Positions 23,691 through 33,699 of a DNA stretch of 64,000 nucleotides are shown piece after piece. The stretch is from NCBI GenBank assembly GCA_034440615.1, contig JAOTOM010005129.1:196501-260500 (forward strand). Direction: 5' to 3'. This DNA is from Ashinkailepas kermadecensis. Taxonomy: Eukaryota; Arthropoda; Thecostraca; Neolepadidae. Below the pieces are notes generated by a model. It did not search any database, was not told the DNA's origin, and worked only from the letters and a program-made list of their open reading frames with translations. The translations under genes and the position numbers were made by a program. Numbering within the stretch: the stretch's first letter is position 1; each line of letters begins with the position of its first letter.

Positions 23691-24353
23691 ACACTGCCCC
23701 ACTACAGCCTGCGATCAAGGTTGAAGTGTACACACAAGTAGAATAGAGGCATAGAGATAATAGAATGGAATAGGTAGGCTGAATAGATCCTGCGTATGCG
23801 CTGTGTGATGCCACGTAACCGCATAGCGAGGATGATCGCCGATATATTACGATAAACAGACATCAGCTGAAAGCTTTGTCCCACATGTTTGTGTTCGTTA
23901 GCTGCCGGGCGGAATGCAGACTGGACGTCAGACATTCACGGATGGACATAAGGGATGCTTGCCTGCGGGCGGTTGAATGGGGAGGGGGGGGGGTAGCGGA
24001 GGGTCTGCCGTCTCTTGCCGCATCCTATCCTTGCGTGACACAATTTAGCATTAATCCTGCGATGCTGTCGAAAGAAAACTTCAGTTGGGTTGCCCTTCGC
24101 CTTCATTCCAGGCCGCCAGTGATCCTCCGATGCTGAGGTATGCCATGAATTATGCAGGTCAAATCCCTGATAGCGCTAACGGTGGCACGTGTGCACTTTG
24201 TGGTCCAGTTATCGACGAATGCCGATGACGATGAGGAGGTTGGCCAATCCCCTCATGAACATAGATGAGGGGGTTGCCATCGCTACTCATTTATTCAGCA
24301 AACTTATTCTACTGTTCTTATAGTTTGTTGCCTGAATACTTGTTGGTTTACAT

Positions 24354-24719
24354 CAGGGTTGACAGTTATCACCACCAAATCTGTTTTACTGGTTTTTACC
24401 ACTGGTAAGAAACGACATCTTGAAAACTGTTCTACCGGTTTTTACCGGTAAGGGTCCTGCAAATACTTTGCTTAATCTTGTTCAGATATATAGGACATAC
24501 CGTCTGTATATCTAGAAGAGTGTCACGTATCATACAACGTGTATAATGCATGGAATTAGACAAAATTGGAGCTGAAAATGTCGCAGAAAGTGTTAACATG
24601 GCAGAATTTTTTTGCACTTTCTTCCCAGTTTCTTTTACCACTTTTACATTCCGTTTTTGTGTTTTAACGTTTTACCGTTCGTAACAAAAACTAGTTTACC
24701 GGTAAAGCCCCCAACCCTG
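24354..24719. mobile_element. hAT-like MITE, 366 bp, with 8-bp target duplication
   Basis: The ends cagggttgacag and (on the other strand) cagggttggggg form imperfect terminal inverted repeats. Inside each end are accggtttttaccggtaa-type sub-terminal motifs. The element is flanked by gtttacat (24346-24353) and gtttatat (24720-24727), an 8-bp duplication with one mismatch, the size used by hAT transposases. There is no coding capacity, so it would be non-autonomous. Confidence 0.82.
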
Positions 24720-24729
24720 GTTTATATGT

Positions 24730-25377
24730 TGCGTGTTAATTGTTGGGGTTTAATGCTGTCAAGGCATTTTATGTGCATTTTCCTGTCAGTGACAGTACGC
24801 GTACCTGTCACCCAACACGTTGCTGAACTCACGTCATTACATTCAGTCGGAATGACGTCATTAGCTGGTCCAAATGACGCCACCGGCACAGTGATAAATT
24901 AGTCGTGCAATAGGGTGGAATTTTCCACTTTCTGAGCGCTGAATAAACATCCTTTCCAAAGACATATCGACATCATGCTTCTTGATGTATGCTTATGAAA
25001 TCTCCTTGACTCGCTCCTAAGACTTGCATATAAGTAGCATGTTTATGCTCACCATTGCTGATGGATTACACAAGCATCCGTGACACAATTCCAGATTCAA
25101 AGATTATCTATGATGTGGTGTGTTAAGCAATGCGATCTGCTGATATCATGACATTGCAATAGTTAACGTTAGCATAGGTATCCATATTTTAGGTGTCTCC
25201 AAAGTTAAACCAAAAATATGCTCTGAGTACACTATTGGCTCAAATGAAGCTTGAAGGACCGAATGATAGTTTAATTGGCATGCTTCCAAGGCAGATTTCT
25301 ACATCCTACTGTACTCGTTTCGACATCACACACCCAACGAAAAACCATTATTTTAACACTGCACCGGCACGTTTCAG
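24730..25377. other. Sema-2a intron 5, last part
   Basis: Unique sequence; no gene or repeat was recognised up to the exon-6 acceptor. Confidence 0.4.
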
Positions 25378-25502
25378 ACGACGGTCACGTGTATAAGCTG
25401 GTGGAATGGTACGACGCTCGACGTGGCTCCCACTCGGCGCTGCTGGATATCTTCCAGGTGACGTCACCGCAAGCCATCCGACAGATGGCTCTGTCACGCC
25501 GG
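25378..25502 (+). CDS. Sema2a: Semaphorin-2a-like, exon 6 (end of Sema domain)
   Basis: The exon encodes DGHVYKLVEWYDARRGSHSA, then LLDIFQVTSPQAIRQMALSRR. This corresponds to the GxIYKIVxYY ... KLLDIFEV motif of the last propeller blades. The acceptor is cacgtttcag (AG 25376-25377) and the donor is CGCCGG/gtgagt at 25503. Two bases in complete Asn with exon 5; it ends in phase 0. No repeat overlaps either junction. Confidence 0.95.
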
Positions 25503-25600
25503 GTGAGTACGGTAAAATGTGGACTACAAAATGGACTCATCTCCCCGTGAATATATGTTGATGACGCTATTACACTATTGGTGATTGCTGGTTTCAGCTG

Positions 25601-25640
25601 TTGGTCGAGGCGCCCTAAAGCCCAAATAACTAACTGGTTG
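25601..25640 (+). mobile_element. SINE tail fragment
   Basis: The segment ttggtcgaggcgccctaaag followed by cccaaataactaactgg resembles the 3' tail of the complete SINE at 54832-55010 and of three other fragments. No tRNA-like head is seen upstream, so the copy is 5'-truncated. Confidence 0.5.
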
Positions 25641-25644
25641 CAGG

Positions 25645-27118
25645 TCAGTTGTTTTGACATGTTTCGAGTTCGTGAGACATGCTTTCCACTGCGTTGTTGG
25701 TGCCGAGGATATGCCCTGATGCTGCTGCATTGTGCTCTAAAGCTGCACTGATGTTTATTTATTGTTGATTACTTGACCTGTGCGTCAATGTAGGCGATTT
25801 ACCACTGTCTAGAAATCCATTTAAAGCTTAGGTGTCAGAGTGGAAGCTTACTCTTGAAAAGGTATGATAAGAGTGCAAGTATGGTAAGAGTAAAGTATGA
25901 AAGAAGTTTAATACATGATTTAACAACAACAAGAAAATATTATTTTCTGGCCGAAATCTAGTTCACCAAGCCTTCGATGGGTTAAGCAAATTCTTAATCT
26001 ATGCCATTTCCCTATTCTTGAATGTTTTCAAGTCGACAGTTTTTAAGTTTGGAATCAGAAAGTGTCATTGGATGGTAGGCATTAAATATTATCAGTTGGG
26101 TATCCTTTTGTACCCAAGTCAGGAGCATTTGTTCAAGTGATGCAGCGTTGTGTAGCGTGTTATGGGGAGATCCCACACTGCTCTAGACGCTCTCGCGCGA
26201 TTCCGCAGCACTTTCCACGATGGTAATGAACAGGGAATGTGTTGGCTGTTTTTCATCTATGATACAATTACACGGCCAATGGTCTGATTCCTTAGGCACA
26301 ATCAGTCCGCTAAATGAAAATGGTGCAAGTTGACCGCAAATGATAAACTAGGTTAGTTCCCAAGGTTGTCAGGCTTCATGCTCGCTTGTTCGTAGACCCT
26401 TCAACAAAGAGGCCGGTGCAAACGCAATTCTTGAAGCACCTACCGTTGAATACTTGTAACGTATGTCCTTGTACCACCACCAATTGAATATCTGAGCATT
26501 ATCATCCGACGCATAAAGGCCCTAATAGCTGATGGGCCTTTAAGCCACTAGCCACCACTGGAAGCTGGCATGGTTTCCACCCATGTGACCCTTTTTGGAG
26601 ATACCTGCATCCTAAGTTGTTGGGGAACCTGCTGGGAGGTAGGGTGCCGTATGTTACATGGTGGATGTAGATTTTCCGGTACCCCACATGCTATTGTTCC
26701 TGATATCCTTGTCGCTGCGACATGGAGCAGATATCGAGACCTTTTTTCACGTGGACGCAAATATATCGGCCTTCGTTTCTCTGCGTTTCGAGGTCGCAGC
26801 CCAGAAGCGCACACTTTGTTCGTCTAGGTGCACCTCTGCATCACTTCACAGAGGAAGCTTCAAGATCGAAACGTCCGCCTCTGCGGCACGGAAGTCTTTG
26901 GGACAAACGAGTAGTGGCGGATCCGATAAGTTCGGGAATAACAACCAACGGCTTACAGGTCACGCTACACCCATGTAGGGAACTCCGCCTACCTGGTGGT
27001 GTGCCACCCAGAATGGCTGATGCATCTTGCATGGCCGTGCGGCTGTTGTGCAAGGCACGTGTGTGCAGCTGACCCACCAGTGGGCGGCCGGCGTGACTCT
27101 GCGCGCTGTGACCGGCAG
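25645..27118. other. Sema-2a intron 6, no gene seen
   Basis: Unique sequence with no recognised protein or transposon. An open stretch exists on both strands at about 26840-27430, but only the 27119-27270 part has semaphorin identity. Confidence 0.4.
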
Positions 27119-27270
27119 CACAAGTCGCTGTACGTCTCGTCGGACGCCCAGCTGCGACAGGTGCACCTGGAGATGTGCAATGGTCGCTTCGACAACTGTC
27201 TGCGCTGCGTGCACGACCCCTACTGCGGCTGGGACAAGACCGCCCACGTGTGTCGGCCCTACACGCCCGG
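27119..27270 (+). CDS. Sema2a: Semaphorin-2a-like, exon 7 (end of Sema and PSI domain)
   Basis: The exon encodes HKSLYVSSDAQLRQVHLEMC, then NGRFDNCLRCVHDPYCGWDK and TAHVCRPYTPG. The CxxRxDNCxRCVxDPYCGWD pattern is the cysteine-rich PSI module that follows the Sema propeller. The acceptor is gtgaccggcag (AG 27117-27118) and the donor is GCCCGG/gtacgt at 27271. Phase 0 in, two bases out; the next exon gives A to make Gly. Decoy donors follow in a 34-bp array. Confidence 0.96.
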
Positions 27271-27430
27271 GTACGTGCCACGTGTGTCGGCCCTACACGG
27301 CCTGGTACGCGCCACGTGTGTCGACCCTGTACGCCCGGGTATGTGCCACGTGTGTCGACATTTAGCATCACAATGCTCATGACGTGTGTCGACCCTACAC
27401 GCCTGGGTAGGTGCCGTGTGTATCGATGGT
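27244..27430 (+). repeat. 34-bp array of exon-7 end plus donor
   Basis: The segment cacgtgtgtcggccctacac plus gcccgggtacgtgc, which is the last 26 exon bases plus the donor, repeats every 34 bases. There are about five copies, one interrupted by an unrelated 30-base stretch. Donor-like sites are gtacgt (true), gtacgc, gtatgt and gtaggt. Since 34 is not a multiple of 3, other donors would shift the frame. Confidence 0.88.
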
Positions 27431-27519
27431 GCACTTGTACGTATCCATCGTGTTTGGGTCGCGGTGGGTGAGGTCAGGTCACGTTACTGACTCTTTCCTG
27501 CAGGGTGGCTCTTTGGTAT

Positions 27520-27640
27520 AGTGCAGCCAGCTGTAGCGGCTGTGGTATTGTAGCCAGCTGTAGCTGCTGATGTGCGGCTGTGGTAGTGTAGCCAGCTGTA
27601 GCTGCTGGTGTGCGTCTGTGGTAGTGTAGCGGTTACACTG
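27520..27640 (+). repeat. Short repeat gtagccagctgtagctgctg
   Basis: About three to four imperfect units of gtagtgtagccagctgtagc plus tgctggtgtgcgtctgtg lie in the intron after exon 7. Confidence 0.75.
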
Positions 27641-28074
27641 CAAATGTGCCGACACTTACTAGCCAACAGTAAATTTGGGCCCCAGTCATTTCCGGCGCAA
27701 TGTTCACTTCAAAGTGGAGCTCTTCGTCTACCCTTGACACTAATTAAGCAGTATATTGCAACTGACTGGTGGAAGCGTTGTTGAACTTGTGGCCGTTTCA
27801 CTCAAGGTTGTTCGTGCAGCTTCAGTGCAGATGTGTGCTTGTGTTTTATCCAAGCATTGTCCGCGGTTAAATCTGGAAGCGTGGATAAATCATACAGTTT
27901 TCCATCGAAGCTGGATGGTCATTAAACGGCGAATCCATTTATTTTGCGAGAAGTCGATTGACCAAATAAATCACTCATGAATGGCGTCATTAACTGACTG
28001 AAGCACAGGCATACATTTTCTTCCCGTGTGTTTCCAGTGATGGAATAATGCACGTCACACATTTATAATCGCAT

Positions 28075-28480
28075 GTTTGATGCAGGTGGCCTTCGGTTGG
28101 GACAGGGAGAGAAGGGGGGGGAAAAACTCCCCTGGCCCTCCGTTGGGGAAAGGGAAAAAAAGGGGGGAAAAAACCCCCCCGAGGGCCCCGGGGGGGAGAG
28201 AGAGAAAAGGGGGGGAAAAAACCCCCCAGCCCCCCTTGGGGGGGAAAAGGAAAAGAGGGAGGGGGAAAACTTTCCCATGGCCTTGGGTGGGGAAAGGAAA
28301 AAAAGGGGGGGGAAAGTCCTATGGTTCGGTTGGGGAAGAAAAAGGGAGGGAAAGAAAAACAGCTTCCGATGGCCTTCGGTTGGGACAGGAGAAGAAGGGG
28401 GGGGAAAACCTTTCGGATGGCCTTCGGTTGGGACAGGGAGAGCACGTGGTGTGACAGTCTTCCGATGGCCTTTCGCGTGT
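28075..28480 (+). repeat. About 55-bp tandem repeat with homopolymer-corrupted core
   Basis: Clean units (gatggccttcggttgggaca plus gggagaag) occur at both ends (28085, 28370, 28418). Toward the centre (28130-28330) the same units decay into long runs such as ggggggaaaaaaccccccc, while the ccttggggtt skeleton is still recognisable. Such loss into homopolymers in one patch looks like a poorly resolved long-read consensus of a tandem array rather than biological divergence. Frames translated here should be ignored. Confidence 0.75.
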
Positions 28481-28489
28481 TGACACTTC

Positions 28490-28827
28490 CTCGGCTCCCA
28501 GCCGCGGGACGCCACCAGCACGCAGCCGGGTGTTCCGGTGGTGATCTGATCTGGCATGACCTGTCCTTCGATCCTCTCGGCAGTGCGCTGCAGGACGTCA
28601 CTGCTTGGAGCCGGGTGTTCCGGTGATGAAGTGATGTAACCCTACTTACAAACCCCTCTCGGCATGATGCTGTAGAACGCCACCAGCTCGGAATCTGGCA
28701 TTCCGCTGATGGCCTGATTCGATCTGACGTGACCTGTGACCCCATCGACAGGTTAAGACATCAACAGTTCGGAGTCCGGTGTTCCGGTGACGGCCTGACC
28801 TGACCTGACCTATGACTCGCTCGGCAG
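28490..28827 (+). repeat. Acceptor-side array of exon-8 start, about 110-bp units
   Basis: Degenerate copies of ctcggcag plus tgctgcaggacgtcaccagc and tcggagccgggtgttccggt lie at about 28505, 28578, 28655 and 28750. They precede the true acceptor and exon start at 28826-28828. Each copy includes the acceptor-like ggcag and 25-40 bases homologous to the beginning of exon 8. They are more diverged than the exon-4 copies. Confidence 0.75.
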
Positions 28828-29007
28828 ACTGCTGCAAGACGTTACCAGTTCCGAGCCAGGCCTCTGTGACAGCTCAGTGATGCGTAAGAAGCTGAGCGCC
28901 ACCTGGGGACAGTCGCTCCACCTGGGCTGTGATGTCAAACTGCCGCGCGCCATGGACCAGCGCGAGGTCACCTGGTTCCTCTGGAACAAGGAGAACGGCC
29001 GACACAG
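28828..29007 (+). CDS. Sema2a: Semaphorin-2a-like, exon 8 (Ig domain, first half)
   Basis: The exon encodes LLQDVTSSEPGLCDSSVMRK, then LSATWGQSLHLGCDVKLPRA and EVTWFLWNKENGRH. The LLQDV linker, CDSSV, the first Ig cysteine (HLGC) and the core tryptophan (VTWF) match the Sema-2a immunoglobulin domain. The acceptor is at 28826-28827 (gctcggcag). A nearer alternative, ctgcaag, was rejected because it breaks the frame and drops LLQ. The donor is CACAG/gtaacg at 29008. One base in, two out. Confidence 0.94.
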
Positions 29008-29009
29008 GT

Positions 29010-30599
29010 AACGCGTGTCAAATGTCCCTTCTGGAGAACGGAGAACGACGAGGGAACTGAAACAATGTGTCCAAATCTATTTATCCTGGCGTCAATTGTA
29101 TACAGGAGTCTAACCAGCACCCATCCCTCATCTAATATAATCTATGAATTTAGCTAGCACCAGTAACCTCAGAACCAAAAGTGGCCAGCATGAATAAGCG
29201 CGTGACATAATTTGAGTGTCATTCAGTGGTGGCAAGCTTGTTTGTGGAGTTTGGCCAGCCCGCCACCATTACGGTGATATCGGCTGCTATTTGCTTCTAG
29301 ATCGTTTATGTTTGTTTTCACCATCGTGTGCTGTACTCCATCATGATTTTTTTAAGGCTTGGCAAAACGAGCCGAAGTATATACCTTTTCTAAAATATAT
29401 TTTCAGCAAATCAGAATCCAGCTAAGTACTAGAATCTTCCCAGAAGCTAAGTAGGTATCATCAATTGTGTCGTCCAACATGTAATTAAACACTATGTATT
29501 GCGCAAATGCGACTCCCATACAACAGTGTAATACATCTTCCGTGTCATGCATAAGTACACCGTACCACATTGAAGCTGAATGTGACAATCGTAGCTGCGT
29601 TGTACTGCTGAGCCATAGCCAGGAAGGAATTGACATGGGCTCATATATCAATATATTCGCTCATATATATCCCGTTACTTGTTGTTTTCCACTCAAGCTT
29701 ATGCATTTGGTCATACTGAACCGAAATGACTGACTCCTGTGCAGCAGAGAAACACTGCTATAGCTAAGGTGAATGTGTTCAGTGGGTGGTATTTACTTTA
29801 CGCTTGATGTCGGGCTTTGTCTTTTATGAGCTGGTGTAAAAACACCCGCTGAATATGTCTGTCCTTCAGGTGTAATTTGAATCTTGAGGCTCACAGAATA
29901 AGCCTTGGGCTTTCCGTAATGGGCTTGTGCTGTGTGAGCGCGCCACCTTCCAAGATGTTTCCAGACAAACTGATGATGAAGTTTTTTTTATAAGTTCACA
30001 ATCCAAACGATGCGTTCCTCCCTTAACTAATCGCAGACATTTACTAACATCGTCATGAAGTACCAGTGATCTCTCAACTGTGTTTTCTCATTACAGTCCG
30101 CTGACACTAACATGCCGCTTCCCACTACAACCCGCTTCTGCTAACAACATGCATAACCCTAAAGGTTTATTGTTGCTGTCTCGCCTTTCTGTTTATTCGC
30201 TGTTCCCAGTTGTTAGCTGAGACTACAACGGTTAGCTCCCTGCTCCCCCTTTGTACCGGGGACACTATTTTGTGAGTCCATCGATCCATATTTATCAAAG
30301 TGATACCTTGCCTCTGTGTATAATCGTTTGTCCCTTTTGATGTGTTGCATTTTGTATGTGGGTATTTGTGTTGCTTACGCGTTTGTTTTGCGATGGTGCG
30401 CTGTATTCCTCAGTCTGGCAAGATAATCGCTCGAATATTGCCGGTGCTGCTGCATTACTTCAGCCATGCAGATTGTCACTCTGTTCCAATATCTTTGTGG
30501 CTCTCTCCCTGCCTTTGCCTCTACCTCTACCTCAATCTCCACCATCTCGCCCTTACCCTCCCGTTGTCTGACTCCGATTGCCGCGACTCTGTCTGCCAG
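29010..30599. other. Sema-2a intron 8, no gene seen
   Basis: Unique AT-mixed sequence. No repeat array or protein was recognised. A pyrimidine-rich tract at about 30500-30560 precedes the exon-9 acceptor. Confidence 0.4.
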
Positions 30600-30771
30600 G
30601 ATCGAGTGGAGCCCCGACAAGTACGTGCGCACACAAGAGAACGGTCTGGTGGTGTTGACCATGTCCGAGAACGACGCCGGAAACTACGAGGCGCAGTTGG
30701 GCACCGACCTGCTCTGCATGTACAGCATCACCGTGGACGTGCACCGCTGCGCTGCGCCAGACAAGTCTCAG
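30600..30771 (+). CDS. Sema2a: Semaphorin-2a-like, exon 9 (Ig domain, second half)
   Basis: The exon encodes IEWSPDKYVRTQENGLVVLT, then MSENDAGNYEAQLGTDLLCM and YSITVDVHRCAAPDKSQ. The DAGNYE motif and the second Ig cysteine (LLC) complete the Ig fold; HRC follows as in Sema-2a. The acceptor is gtctgccag (AG 30598-30599) and the donor is TCTCAG/gtacgg at 30772. One base in (completes Arg), phase 0 out. A second donor at 30802 would add ten residues in frame. Confidence 0.95.
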
Positions 30772-31350
30772 GTACGGTCTGCTGCGCCAGATCAGTCTCA
30801 GGTACTGCAATCCCCCCGCGTTAAGTAGGTGTCAGGTACGGTCCGCCACACCAAAGAAGTCTCAGGAACGGACCTCCACGAAGATCAGTCTTAGGTACTG
30901 CCCCCCGTGCTACATAAGTTTCAGGTACGGTTCGCTACACCAAAGAAGTCTCAGGAGCGGTCCTACACGAAGGTCAGTCTTAGGTACTGCCCCCCACCGT
31001 GCTACATAAGTTTCAGGTACGGTTCGCTACGCCAAAGAAGTCTCAGGAACGGTCCTACACGAAGATCAGTCTTGAGTACTGTCCCTCCCCCGTACTACAT
31101 AAGTCTCAGGTACGGTCTGTCACATCAAAGAAGTGTCAGGTTCGGTCCTCTACGAAGATCAGTCTGAGGTGACGGAGCACCGTGGCAGATAGGTATCAGG
31201 TAGGATCCACCGTGGCAGATATATATCAGGTATGATCCATCGTGACAGACAATTATCAGGTAGGATCCACCGTGGCAGATAAGTCTCAGTAACGGCTATC
31301 TGCGCCAGACAAGTCTCAGGTAATATAAGTGTCGGTAATACGTATATGTA
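30740..31350 (+). repeat. Array of exon-9 end plus donor, 30- to 60-bp degenerate units
   Basis: Units of gcgccagacaagtctcag plus gtacggtctgc repeat from the exon end onward. The first intronic unit is exactly 30 bases and in frame. Later units lengthen (ctacgaagatcagtcttagg, ctacataagtttcaggtacg) and degenerate up to about 31650. At least a dozen tcag/gtac-type pseudo-donors are present. Confidence 0.85.
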
Positions 31351-31395
31351 ACCATATATAACGTATGTATAATCATATAAAACGTATATATAGCC
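31330..31395 (+). repeat. AT-rich gtatatgtaaccatata repeats
   Basis: Three or four units of aacgtatatatagccatat-like sequence interrupt the exon-9 derived array. Confidence 0.6.
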
Positions 31396-31739
31396 ACGTA
31401 GTATAAGTATCGGTACTGTTCGTCGCGCCAGGTAAGCTTCGGATTCGGCCATCTCAGAAACTCAGTCTTAGGTGCGGCCCGCCGCTCTAAATAGGTCTCA
31501 GCCGCCCCAAATATACTTAAGTACTGCTCGCCCCCGTAGATCAGTCTAGGGCACGGCCCGCTGCGGCAGGTCCGCCTAAGGTACGGTCCTTCGCGGCAAA
31601 TCAGTCTGAGACTCTGCCTTCCGCAAGAGGTAAGCTTCAGATGCGATGTATTGCGACAGTGCTGATGCGGGCTGCACGAGCAGTCTGAGAGCCGTAGCTT
31701 TTCCAGTATAGCAATGCCGCTGGAATCCTTGATTTTTGT

Positions 31740-32050
31740 ATTTGATATGCACATGTCCATAGTGTAATGGTGCCCTCACTGACCACGTGCCTGGTTGGTG
31801 GGTACATGTTCATAGAGTGCTCGCGCCCTTGCTGACCAAATGGTTGGTTGTGCACATGCACACACTGTGCTCGCACCCCAACTGACCACGTGCCTGGTTG
31901 GTGTGTCCATAATGTAATGGCTCCATTACTACCACGTGCCTGGTTGGTGCGTACATGTCAAGTGTTCTCGCGTCATTACTGACCACATGCCTGGTTGGTG
32001 TGTGCATGTCCATTGTGTAATGGCGCCCTTACTGACCACGTGCCTGGTTG
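31740..32050 (+). repeat. About 58-bp array abutting the exon-10 acceptor
   Basis: Six copies of actgaccacgtgcctggttg plus gtgtgtacatgtccatagtg are present. The last copy (32035-32052) runs straight into the polypyrimidine-poor acceptor atgtcatcgcag of exon 10. The exon itself is not included in the unit. Confidence 0.88.
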
Positions 32051-32062
32051 ATGTCATCGCAG

Positions 32063-32146
32063 GACTATCAAAAGATCTACTCAGACTGGTGCAGCGAGTT
32101 CGAGAAGTACAAAAGTGCCATGAAGAACTGGGAAAAGAAACAAGCG
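32063..32146 (+). CDS. Sema2a: Semaphorin-2a-like, exon 10 (C-terminal tail)
   Basis: The exon encodes DYQKIYSDWCSEFEKYKSAM, then KNWEKKQA. The DYQKIYSDWCxEFEKYKxAMKxWEKKQA segment is a hallmark of Sema-2a and excludes membrane-bound semaphorin classes. The acceptor AG is at 32061-32062 and the donor is GCG/gtacgt at 32147. Phase 0 at both ends. The expected short last exon was not recognised downstream, so the gene end is unresolved. Confidence 0.95.
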
Positions 32147-32149
32147 GTA

Positions 32150-33470
32150 CGTGACATTTTTAACATCAAGCTTCAATAATTATAAAAGAAAGCATCTGAT
32201 TCGTATTACTCTTGGTCACTACGGTATATACAATTACGATAACGGCTAGTTGAAGCGCGTGGTCAAAGACATTTTTAGAAAATCCAGTTTAAATTCAAAT
32301 TCGGGATCGTCGTCAGTTAACATTATTTGGTCAGGTGGAAAATTACATCACGTTGACATTTGAATTATGTATATATAACGTCACCACCCCAACAGAGCAC
32401 TTTCGAGGTACAGTTGATATAAACACCGCTGATGATGACACGATGCGTGGGGGTGATAGAAAGCCAGCAGCTCCAGCAGTTCAGTGAAAGCCTTGTAGAT
32501 TCTGCTTTGTGTCGGTTGCGTGTTTTCGAGCTCTTCGTTCACATATTCGGATTTCGGATTTGAATGACGATTGAACTTGCCTAGATTATGAAGCCTGAAA
32601 ATCAGGCGACAACCATTCCCTATCGCATGGCGCTTATCTATTCCATCGAACCAACGTCGGACACATACAGACTTTGTGAACGTACTGTTGTCGACCTTTA
32701 ACGCGATCAACGCATCAATCAACACGGGCTTGGGCGTCGCCACCGCTGGACTCACTAGGGCCGGGACACCGCCCACTATTTATTGTGTGGTCCGACCCCG
32801 CCTGCTATTTGTTGGTGGGATCAGACCCCACCCGAAAATTTCGTAAGATTTGGGAAAAACGGTATCTTGCTGAAGTTTGCCAGTTTCTGCATCAGGATCG
32901 GGTGGATGGACTCGCCCGACGATACCGCCAAGCACGGGTCCAGATCAATGCCACCATGGCCGGTGGCTTGCCCGACAACTGAGCCCGCCTGCCTGCCTGT
33001 CTGACCTGCCCTTAAAGATGTGCTATCCTCGAAAGTAGTGTGCAGCTATTGAAATTTGCGTAGTATTGTGTATTACAAAACGGCGGGCAGGATTTTTACT
33101 TCCTCCATGCTGGTGCTGGACGACCAGTTTCATCACAGCTTTGTTTGACAGCTACTGAATAAAATACTTTCTCTAGCAATAGCCAGCAATAGTCATTGGT
33201 ACGGCAGGAACGCCAACCCGAAAAGCCGTAAGCGTATAGGACCTGCCTAATAACCTACCATTCTTTGACCGCAGAAAAAAAAAGTTGTTTCGTGTACAAC
33301 AGTCGGCTGATTGTATCTGTGTCAGACAGGATCGTGGAAACACGGGAAGAGCAGAGGCTGAGCTTTCGAGCAGCTAAACAGAAAATTGTGGCCGTAAAGA
33401 TAATGCCGAACAAACGTTGGGGCTCCAGAACCATCCAGCACAGTTCATGGTTGTGGCTTTTGCGACGTAC
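32150..33470. other. Downstream of Sema-2a exon 10, gene end unresolved
   Basis: No clear terminal exon was found. A plus-strand open segment at 32785-32982 encodes a charged peptide (RYLAEVCQFLHQDRVDGLAR) ending in a stop. Its phase and family cannot be assigned, so it may be a transposon remnant or chance. Confidence 0.35.
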
Positions 33471-33484
33471 CAAGCAGCGGAGAT

Positions 33485-33600
33485 CGTATGGTGTTGCCTG
33501 CCTCTCGCCCTGGCAGGAAGGTCTGGCACCGCGGGAAGTCGAACCCCGCACCCCCTGCATGCCAGGCGCTCAGCTTAGCCACTAAGCTACCGACGCCCTC
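33485..33600 (-). mobile_element. tRNA-like SINE or tRNA pseudogene
   Basis: On the minus strand gtcggtagcttagtggctaa resembles an internal A box, and gcggggttcgacttcccgc resembles a T-arm with a B box, about 55 bases apart. No proper anticodon arm (U33) can be drawn, so it is not a functional tRNA. Confidence 0.5.
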
Positions 33601-33699
33601 CAGAACCACAATTCCAGAACCATAGTTCCCGAGATCCGAGTTTGTATGCGTTAGGTGGGAAGCGGGATAGGTGGGGGAGGGGGTGGACTGCGACATGGA

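Noticed and set aside
24249..24272. Hairpin cccctcat/atgagggg near 24.26 kb as a regulatory element
   Set aside because: Eight-base stems of this kind are common by chance, and nothing nearby gives it a role.
28838..28842. Acceptor ctgcaag/acgtt for Sema-2a exon 8
   Set aside because: It breaks the reading frame from exon 7 and removes the conserved LLQ before DV; the upstream ggcag acceptor keeps both.
32785..32982. Terminal exon of Sema-2a at 32785-32982
   Set aside because: The peptide lacks the expected cysteine-containing C-terminus, and no acceptor with the right phase supports it.
33485..33600. A functional tRNA gene on the minus strand
   Set aside because: A and B box-like sequences are present but no acceptable anticodon arm can be drawn; a SINE or pseudogene is more likely.
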